From Prototheca cutis (lineage: Eukaryota > Chlorophyta > Trebouxiophyceae > Chlorellales > Chlorellaceae): 64,000 nucleotides of DNA. The notes under the pieces are model-generated. The model did not search any database, was not told where the DNA came from, and worked only from the letters and a program-made list of their open reading frames with translations. Below are positions 34,348-42,400 of this stretch, one piece after another. Each line of letters begins with the position of its first letter. The first letter of the stretch is position 1. The stretch covers positions 240,726-304,725 of the forward strand of contig BCIH01000007.1 in NCBI GenBank assembly GCA_002897115.2, written 5' to 3'. The position numbers and the translations under genes were made by a program.

Positions 34348-34870
34348 TCAGAACAGGCGGGGGTCCCTGCGGGGAAGGGCTCTAGAGTCTGCGCCAGTCT
34401 CCCTCAGCTGCAGCGCCACGTAGTTCCAGGCCGCGTTGACGTCGCGTGTTGTGCACTCCTCGCCACAGTCGGGGTGATGCCATTTCCAGACAGCGTAGTT
34501 GTCCCTGGCCTCTGGGGGGGTGCCCAGGCGAGATCCCGCCAGGCAGTTTGAGCAAACCTGTGATTGATGTGGGTGTGTAAGTGGGTGAGTGGGTCGTTGA
34601 CCCATGGCCCACGTGGTTCGTGGATGCCGCTGTTGCGCATGCCTGCGTACATACGTGCGTACGTGGGCCCGCCGCGCGCAGTCCCAAGGGCACGCACGGC
34701 CCCCTCAGATGGACACCCCCCCCCCCCCCCCCCAAAGTGCACTGGCGTACCTTCGAAGTGTCGACCTCTTGCGTGCGTTTGGCCCAGTCGCGCCAGCCCA
34801 GGCTCAGTGGATGGCCGGGCGAGTGGCGTCTGGATCTCGTTCTGCCCGCGATGATCGCCATCTTGTTAGG
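34348..34870 (-). pseudogene. Decayed Fanzor (TnpB-like) C-terminal fragment
   Basis: Two pieces, leftward: about 34870-34751, then 34557-34348. They align with the intact copy at 35.7-37.6 kb. The first has RRHSPGHPLSLGWRDWAKR, then goes straight to EVDTSK, lacking about eleven residues that in the intact copy include the RuvC-II glutamate. The second exon keeps VCSNCLAGSRLG and RDVNAAWN, but one zinc ligand is Trp (KWHHPDC instead of KCQNLDC). No RuvC-I segment is visible upstream. The intron between the pieces is at the same place as in the intact copy and carries a sense G run. Loss of catalytic and zinc residues makes it non-functional as a nuclease. Confidence 0.8.
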
Positions 34871-35664
34871 GTTGCACCTCGGCTCCCAGCCTCGGCCTGC
34901 GGTCATGGCATCCTCCTCTGGGCAGGGCCACCCGACCGGGCCTCCGCCCTCACCTCGACAGACGCCCTTGCGACGCATTTTAGGCTTCGGCATCGTCCGC
35001 AATCGGAAAAGAAGCTCTCGATGGCACGAGAGCCATATTATGGGGCGGCCATCCGTTGTCCCTCGGAGGTTCCGAGCGCGTGCCCATTCGTCCACAACCC
35101 TAGAGACGTGGCCGCACACCGGGAAGAGCCATGTCCACCCATGAATCCTGTTGGGCATGCAGCCGCAATGCATAGAACCATTCTATCGATGTTCAGTTGG
35201 CCGATAGCGCTTGAGGGTTGTCGGAGTACTGCGATGACTTCAAAGCCAGAGCTCCCCATCCTGTCTGCTGTGGTGGCGCCCTCCCACGTGCTGGCATGGA
35301 TGCCAGGCGAGGAAACCAGAAAAAGTAACAGAGGAGTGCACTGCCGATGACGCTCGATGAATGTCAGGGATGAAAGCCTGGAGCCTGGCAATGCAGTCGT
35401 CCTGAGCGGGGAGCGGAATGGTTACAGCCGTCCGCCTTCACGGGCAGTGGCAAGGGCTCCAGGTCTTAGGGAGGCGACCGGGCCTAGTAGACAGGGCATG
35501 CAGTACAACAATGGGCCGCTACTCACCGCAAAGTAATGTACGGGAAGGTAAGAATGGAAAGGATGGAATGCACCACGAGACAGCCAATTCAGGAGCTGCT
35601 CAAACGGAACCCGGCGGGCAGGGGTGTAGCATTGGGGATCAGTGGGGTGCCAAAGAGTGGGTGT

Positions 35665-37734
35665 TCAGCGAGGGAGGGAAACATTGAAGGGCTCGGGCCT
35701 GACGCCCGTCAGGAGGATCTGCAACGCCACGTAGCGGATGTTGCGGGCCGCGTTGACGTCGCGGTTCCACTCCTCGCCACAGTCGAGGTTCTGGCATTTC
35801 CGGATAGCGTAGTTGTCCCTGGCCTCCGGGGCGTTGCCCAGGCGAGATGCCGCCAGGCAATTTGAGCACACCTGTGACATGGTGTGGGTGCGTAAGTGTG
35901 GGCGTAGGTATGGGACGCTGCTGTTGAGTGTGGCCCGGTGTGCGCCCCAAACAAGCCCTTTCCACAACAGCCCGCCCCCACCCCCCAACGGCAGGTGTGC
36001 GCGCACCTGCGAGGTGTTGAACTCGTCGACCTCAATGACCACCAGGTTGTGGACCTCCCGCATGCGCTTGGTCCAGTGGCGCCAGCCGAAGCTCGGTGGA
36101 TGGCCGGGTGAGTTGTGCCTAAAGTTGGCCCTGCCCATGACGATCACTATGTTCTTGGGGTCGACCCCGGTCGCACTGACGATGTGGTCGATGATGCGCC
36201 TGATAATCGCGTCCATGGCCTTGTACCGCATGATGTGCACGTCGAACGAGGCCTTCTTCCACTTGTAGCTGCAGTGGACATTCAGCAGGGCCTCAAAAAA
36301 CGTGTAGGCGATGTTGTAAGGGCGGAACAGGTAGTCAATGTAGTCAACCACGCCCTGTTCGCGGCCGGTCTTGAGAGACGGCATGCCCAGCAAAAAGCTC
36401 TTTAGGCCATGGTCCTTCTGGAGCTTCGTGTGCATGTAGCGGTGCCTGTCAAAGTGNGTCTCGTGGCGCCACTGCTTTGTAGGCAGTGATCCATGCTGGG
36501 TCCGTGTCACAGGCGGCGGCCCATGCTGGCGTGGTGCATCAGCCAGCCAGCCGTCCAGGCCCATGCCGTCGGGCAGCAATCCGTCCAGGGTGACCCTGTC
36601 AGGCAGCCATTCGTCCCAGTTGATTTCTTCCGACACCAATCCATCCTGGTCTGCTCCAGGGGCGAATGCGTAGGTCAGGGTCGCCTTGCGGCCCGGGTCG
36701 AAGCCAGCCACTACAAAGCGGGGAGCCCGCCCCGGCTGGGCGCCGTTGGCCTGCTGTGTTGCCCCCTCAGGTTCGGCGCCATCTGGCCTCTGCGTTACTA
36801 TCGCCCGCGCAGCAGTCACATCGCCAGTGAGCACTGCGCGGCCGGTAACCGCCGGCCCTAGCTCCACGGCGGGGACGTCGCCCCCGGGCTCGGGGGCGCT
36901 GGCGGCGGCCGTGTCGCTCTGGGGCTCGGGGTGGCCGGCAGCAGCGCCACGCTCCAAGCTCCATGCGATCGCCACGCCGTCGCTCCTGGCCACCCCNCGA
37001 AGCCGCTTGCGGGTGCCGGCCCTGTGGTTGTCCCCCGACTCGAACCAGCTGTTNGGAAGGTNGAACACAAATCGAAAAGCGNCCCGTCCCANCGCCANAA
37101 AGTCCACCTTCGTGCCGGCGAANAAGNCCCCCGCCCGCCGACAGAGCNTCCACANGATGNCCTTGTCGATGGGGATGTACCNCGCCATCCANTTGCACAC
37201 GGGCACNACNGTGAACGCCTGGTTGAACCGGTTTGTGTTCCACAGGAACTCGGAAACCTGCTGCAGGAGGCGCAGCTTGTCCGACTGGGAGCCCAGCCGC
37301 ATGATGGCCTCCGCGATCGGGTGGATGATCGCGCACCAGTCGGCCTTGGTCAGCCGCACGGGCCGGCCGGCGAGCCTGCACTGCACAAACGCCTCCAGCA
37401 GTTGGTACGCCAAAATCACCGCGCCGTCCGGATCGTTGCGCGAGAGCATGTCGAGCCGAGGGGGCATGTCCAGCACCACTGGCCTCTGTGGCCAGCGGCG
37501 CCCCGCGCCTCCACCGGGTTGTGCCGCTTCAGCCTCCAGGGCGTCCTGCCTGCGCTCCGCATCCTGATCAGGCGCGGTCTGCAGGTGTGACGGGGTGGTC
37601 GTGCGGGGGTGTGATGCGGTGGTCGTGCCGATGGTTGCGACGAGATCACTCAGCGCAGCCGGAACCCACCACGTTGGCAATATGCCCATGCTGATGGTGC
37701 TTGTTATGGCCCCAATTGACCACGCCTTCCGCAC
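35665..37734 (-). CDS. Fanzor: eukaryotic TnpB-like RNA-guided endonuclease
   Basis: Fanzor proteins are eukaryotic homologues of transposon TnpB and cut DNA guided by an RNA made from the element. Coding parts leftward: 37734 (or 37578) to 36007, then 35871-35665, joined in phase. The RuvC-I aspartate is in VVAGFDPGRKATLTYAF (codon 36699-36697). The RuvC-II glutamate is in VVIEVDEFNTSQ (36024-36022). The zinc ribbon has CSNC and CQNLDC, and the RuvC-III aspartate is in WNRDVNAARNI (35760-35758). All three catalytic residues are present.

Between them are MGRANFRHNSPG and a helical segment (IDYLFRPYNIAYTFFEALLN) matching the family layout. Upstream is a helical N-terminal domain (FVQCRLAGRPVRLTKADWCA). 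Unresolved bases cluster around 37,000-37,210. No transposase lies in the same reading frame. Confidence 0.88.
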   Translation of the reverse strand: MRKAWSIGAITSTISMGILPTWWVPAALSDLVATIGTTTASHPRTTTPSHLQTAPDQDAERRQDALEAEAAQPGGGAGRRWPQRPVVLDMPPRLDMLSRNDPDGAVILAYQLLEAFVQCRLAGRPVRLTKADWCAIIHPIAEAIMRLGSQSDKLRLLQQVSEFLWNTNRFNQAFXXVPVCXWMAXYIPIDKXIXWXLCRRAGXXFAGTKVDFXAXGRXAFRFVFXLXNSWFESGDNHRAGTRKRLXGVARSDGVAIAWSLERGAAAGHPEPQSDTAAASAPEPGGDVPAVELGPAVTGRAVLTGDVTAARAIVTQRPDGAEPEGATQQANGAQPGRAPRFVVAGFDPGRKATLTYAFAPGADQDGLVSEEINWDEWLPDRVTLDGLLPDGMGLDGWLADAPRQHGPPPVTRTQHGSLPTKQWRHEXHFDRHRYMHTKLQKDHGLKSFLLGMPSLKTGREQGVVDYIDYLFRPYNIAYTFFEALLNVHCSYKWKKASFDVHIMRYKAMDAIIRRIIDHIVSATGVDPKNIVIVMGRANFRHNSPGHPPSFGWRHWTKRMREVHNLVVIEVDEFNTSQVRAHLPLGGGGGLLWKGLVWGAHRATLNSSVPYLRPHLRTHTMSQVCSNCLAASRLGNAPEARDNYAIRKCQNLDCGEEWNRDVNAARNIRYVALQILLTGVRPEPFNVSLPR

Positions 37735-37821
37735 ACCCGCCGCTCACCGCAAACAAAAACAGTCCTGCCAGTCGCCCTGGCCCCGAGGGCGCACCCACCT
37801 GGGCAGGACCCGTGTTGGTCA

Positions 37822-39414
37822 TCATTCGGATTGTTTGGGGCTCGGGGGTGACCTGCGGTCGCAGGGGTGGCGATGACGATGTGGGTTGGAGTGGGGGACG
37901 ACGTGTGCTGAGTCCGCTGCCAGGGCGGTATCCCATCGCCCAGCCGGTCGTGCAGCCGCACCAGTCGCCATGAAACCATAAGCAGCGGTAAGTCGCCCAG
38001 CCCCTAAAGGCGCACTCACACCCACCTGGGCAGAACCCGGAGAGGACGGCGGCGAAGCTGGATCCGACATTGGCACCGGCACATGCGAGGCGCCGTCGAT
38101 CATGGCGGCAACCAAAGCACGGAGGCGATCGGCCTGGCCATCTGGCAGGCCGCGGATGCGGTCAAGCTGGCCGCCGGGTGCCAGCGCAATCTGACGCAGC
38201 GCCCGGTCCACCACGTCACTGACGACCGCGGCGATTCGCCAGGCTGCCGGCTCCCCGATCGTGCCCCGGGTGTCCTCGTTGATGGCCCCTTTGAGGGCCT
38301 TCCACGCCTCGGCAGCGATGCGTGCCGCCTCACGTGGACCCATGCCACATGCCTCCAGCGCTGCAGCCAGATGCCTCTTTGCGGCCATGGGCTTGTGTGT
38401 GGCGATGTGTCTGTCGAGNTTGGTGACGTAGCCCTGTGCGTTGTAGTTGCAGAGCGTGCACTGCCCTTCCTCTGGCCGCACATGCTCGCGAAAATGCCTG
38501 GCGATGAACTTGGCAAACTCGCCTTGCACCNTCTGGGGGTCCTCTCCTTGATGGCGGTATCCGTTATTCCCGCATAGGTACGCCAGCCCCCGCCGTATCT
38601 CGCGGATGTCCAGCTCCGGGACACCGCCGGAGCTGCACTGCCTCAGCACAAAAATGATGAGAAGTATCGACATCACGTGCATGGTGCCCGTCCAGAACCA
38701 GCTGAACCAGGAGATGATAGCGGGCAGNCTGNGACCATGGCCGNCATTGTCATGCAGCACTGAGTTCAGGGGCTGCTTGATGGTGGTAAAGTTGCCCGTC
38801 TCGTCTTCCTCCTCAGACATCTCGGGGGTTGGCGCGTNNTCTNCGTCCTCCAGCGTTGGCGAACCCCAGGAAGGGGGCGGGGCGGAAGCCATCGCCTTGT
38901 CAAACGTCCTGGCGTCGCGTTTAAGCCTTTGCCATGGCATNTAATGANGAGGTGATTCTGATGTGCATCTGGACAAGAACATCACCACTTGTTCCGGCCT
39001 TGGAACGTCCGNTGCGGTGCCCCTCTCGTCGCGATTGCCAGGATATTCTTTCCCCTCGTACAGTACACCAACCCCAAGCATGTGCCATCCAAGGTCCNGT
39101 GGGAGTGCCAGGNTGGGCCTCCAAAGACCCATTTCCCACGCGTGTTGAATGCACGAATTCATTATATGCCATTCCAACNGGCCGACATCGCTTGCGGGGT
39201 GTCGGATTGCTGTAACGCCCTCCAACGACACCTGCACGGCCCGGGCTTGNTACCGCTCCCGGTCGTGCTCCGAGTTGCCGGCCCTCCCGTGCCATGGACA
39301 CCGACTCGATGAGCTCCGTGGAAGATCAAGAGGAGCGGAACCGGACGATCTCCGACGATGGCCCGGCGAACGGCGGGGATGCAGGCCTGCCGTCCAGCAG
39401 CGTGGTCCCGGCAC
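37822..39414 (-). CDS. C2H2 zinc-finger open frame, possibly the N-terminus of the Fanzor protein
   Basis: Long open frame directly upstream of Fanzor on the same strand. It has one classical finger, CTLCNYNAQGYVT then DRHIATH (C-x2-C-x12-H-x3-H), followed by a helical region (AWKALKGAINEDTR, VSDVVDRALRQIALAP). A good donor after 38026 and an acceptor before 37578 would join it in phase 0 to the Fanzor frame. The hydrophobic stretch around 38,650-38,720 (WFSWFWTGTMHVMSILLIIF) is probably an intron that stays open by chance. The start is unclear; 38940 is one candidate. Several Ns weaken the reading. Confidence 0.55.
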   Translation of the reverse strand: MPGPRCWTAGLHPRRSPGHRRRSSGSAPLDLPRSSSSRCPWHGRAGNSEHDRERXQARAVQVSLEGVTAIRHPASDVGXLEWHIMNSCIQHAWEMGLWRPXLALPXDLGWHMLGVGVLYEGKEYPGNRDERGTAXDVPRPEQVVMFLSRCTSESPXHXMPWQRLKRDARTFDKAMASAPPPSWGSPTLEDXXXAPTPEMSEEEDETGNFTTIKQPLNSVLHDNXGHGXXLPAIISWFSWFWTGTMHVMSILLIIFVLRQCSSGGVPELDIREIRRGLAYLCGNNGYRHQGEDPQXVQGEFAKFIARHFREHVRPEEGQCTLCNYNAQGYVTXLDRHIATHKPMAAKRHLAAALEACGMGPREAARIAAEAWKALKGAINEDTRGTIGEPAAWRIAAVVSDVVDRALRQIALAPGGQLDRIRGLPDGQADRLRALVAAMIDGASHVPVPMSDPASPPSSPGSAQVGVSAPLGAGRLTAAYGFMATGAAARPAGRWDTALAADSAHVVPHSNPHRHRHPCDRRSPPSPKQSE

Positions 39415-42400
39415 CGGAAGCGCCAGGAACCGCCAGAACCAGGGCCTCGCCCGAGGTATGTGTTTGCTGGAGAGTTCATTGGCGTGATCTGTTCCGGAGG
39501 TACCCTATCGCATCCTGGCTTGTCATGGGAGTCTTCGTTGCCCATTCCCCATTGCCCGAGCGTCGACCGAGCATTGGTGGGTCCCGTGGCTGGCTGCATC
39601 CACGTGCAGCAGGAGCGTCCCAGGAGTGGAGTGCCCCCTCCCTGCTCACCCACATCCCCCTTACGCCCATGCATCACAGTATTCTCTGCCGTTTTGGCGG
39701 AACGGGCAGCACTGGCTGGAGGGCGACAAGCCTTGGCTGGTGTTCGACCGAAGGACATTGCTGGACTGGTTCATTGCAGGCAGGTCCCTCGACCAACTGC
39801 GCGCTGGCGTGGAGCACCTGCGCCGCTTGAATTCGGCCTACCGACTGGGGATCTTCTCCTCGGATCGGACCCCCATCGTGAGGACGGAAATTGGCCACAT
39901 CGTCGACCACATCAACGCTGCCCTGGGCGTAGGCCAACCGGGGCAGCCACCGGTGCAGCCCTCTGAAATCGTGCTCGCACGACCACAGTGCTTCATGCAT
40001 CGTGCACCCTCTGTTGGTCGGGCTGCCCCCGGGTCTGCGGCAGCGGACGGGTCGGCCGGTGCGTCAACCAGTCAACCCGTCAACCCCCTCCCAAACTGCT
40101 TCAAACGACTGGGCCCGTACGTGCCGCAGCTGTACAGGGTGCTCCTTGTGAGTCACTCGGCTCTCGAGGCATTTTCGGGAGAGGAGGCAAACATGGTTGT
40201 CATGCCTTACTGGCCAGCGGAAGCGGGAGCCGACGATCGCGCCATCCTGGCGCTCGTCGACGAGCTGCTGAAAATCGCCGGCGAGAGTGACCTCCGGCAA
40301 TGCTCGGCAAATATCAGCGCTCAAGTGGCGCAGGCATATCTGCCATTGAACGCCCCGGGAGCNTCGACAGTAGATGAACCTGGCGATGCGCTGCCGTCCC
40401 AANCCGCCCCGGNCACGTCTTTGTTATCTGGAGCCGACNGGGCGGGCCCGTCGGCGCCGCTGCCCAACCCTCCAGGCGTGAGTCCACAGGAGCTCCAAGN
40501 CGTGCTGACCCGGGTCCTGAGGGAGTATGCGCGCGAAGCCCAGGCGCAAGCACGCGCCGTGAAGCAGGCACCGCGCGGCCGAGGTCCCTCATCCATGCCG
40601 ACTCTGTTCAAGCGCCTCGTGGAGCTGTCCCCGGAACTGCGAGTCAGNGTCACGGCCATACAGGCCGCGATCCGTGACCTCNNCCGCAGTTTGCGTGAAT
40701 GGCANGGAAGCGGACTGAATGTGGAAGCATTGCGCCGGGGCCTGTGTGAACTCAACCGGCGCNGAAAGCACGCAGTCAGGGACATGCCGCTGGCCGATGC
40801 GCTGGCGGTGCAGAAAGTGCTTCAGGCCACGGGCGCGATGGCGGCCTGTACCCGCAGGGGGACATGTCACGATGAGCTCAACAGAATGGTGCTGACCCTG
40901 CGTGGCGAGGTGGGGAGCATGTTTGCTCGCGGCATGCAGGACCCGCTGGATCGGGTCGTGGCGTCCGGCGTGGTGCAGCGGGAGAAACTGCGTGTGCAGC
41001 TACTGGACGGCAGCACATGCACCGTGTCGTTGCTCGTCCCCGCCGCTGCGGCGGGTTGCGCCCCCGCCGATGGGAAGGCTGGGCTCGTGCGGGAGAAGGC
41101 CGCGCATTTCGAAGCCTTGATGGAATGGTGGGACATGAGAGCTGAGGACCAGCTGGCTTCTAACTTGGTCAAGTTGGATGACGGAGGTGCGCCAGCCGAC
41201 GCAGAACCCGCGCAGTCGACCGGCCAGGGACGGGCGCATCCGGAACCCGCCCGTCGCGGTTGGGGCCGCTCGTATGCCATGCAGCACGCACTTGTCAGAC
41301 GGTGGGAGGAGGAGGTCATCACGGTGCTGGTCGAGCTCCTATCCCTGACGCAGGGCACGCCTCTTGCGGTGCTGGAGTCCGTCTGTTGTGCTAAAGATGA
41401 CGCCAACACGCGCATCCAGCGAAGGCAAGTCTTTGCTCCTGCCATAACAGCGGCGTTGCAGATGGGAGCGCTGCGGGAGGTGCCACCGCTGGGCCTGCCC
41501 AAGTCATTCAAGGACACACGGCGTTACGAGCTGGGCGACCTCGACGTCGTTCAATACGCAGGGTGGACGTCGGCTCATCCCTCGTTTGAGGAGGGCGACG
41601 TCATAGCGGNGATGCGTGCCGCGTGGATGCGCGTCGTGGACGAGTTGCTGACGGGCACGGAAATGGCAGCTGCGTCCAACTCTGCTGAAACGAGCGGACG
41701 ATCAGGTTTGGTGGGGGGAGGGCAACGACGGCCGCCGCCGCCNCCTGCCNGGGAGGTTGCGCCNCNGCCGCCTTCACCGCCTGCAGCGGGGAGTGGGCCC
41801 CCNTCGCATCCTCTTCCAATGGACAGTGGGCCGCCTTCTCCCCCTCTTCCAAGGGACGGCGGGCAGCCGCCGGCGGAGTTGCCCTCTCCAGGGAANGCTG
41901 GACCCGGNCGCTGTGCAGCACGGCCCCGAACGACTGGAGTCGCATTCTTCGAGGCCATGCGCGAGTACGTGTCTGACGTGCTGGACAAAGANCCGGGGGC
42001 GTGGCCNTTGGACGTCGCCCAGGAGCCAACACTTCCGCTGACGCTGTTGCATCGATGTCTGCGGCTGCCNGAGGCTGCAGGCATTGGCCTGTCAGCCATG
42101 GAGGCCGCCGTCAGCCANCTCAGCCACCACTNGGGGCGTGGTGGTGCACCGGGAGCTGAGACAGAGCGTCTGTTGCAGTGGTCGGGNNCNCCTNACCCCC
42201 CGCCGNGAAAGGCNGTCCGNGAAGGCAGNNAACCCCCGAGCCCAGACAAGGCCCGGGTGGTCCAGGTTATAATGAAGGCTACACGCGAGATCACCAAAGG
42301 CGCCAGCGGCTGGACATGCGNGNNCGAACTCTNNGCTGTNGTGGCNGGGGATTCACGTTTGAAGACTGTCTTCGGCGACGGGACGGGGGCCGNNGTGGAN

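Noticed and set aside
38640..38730. Transmembrane-like segment in the C2H2 frame
   Set aside because: It ends in an acceptor-like GAGGCAG and is flanked by Ns. An intron that happens to stay open is more likely than a membrane helix in a DNA-binding protein.
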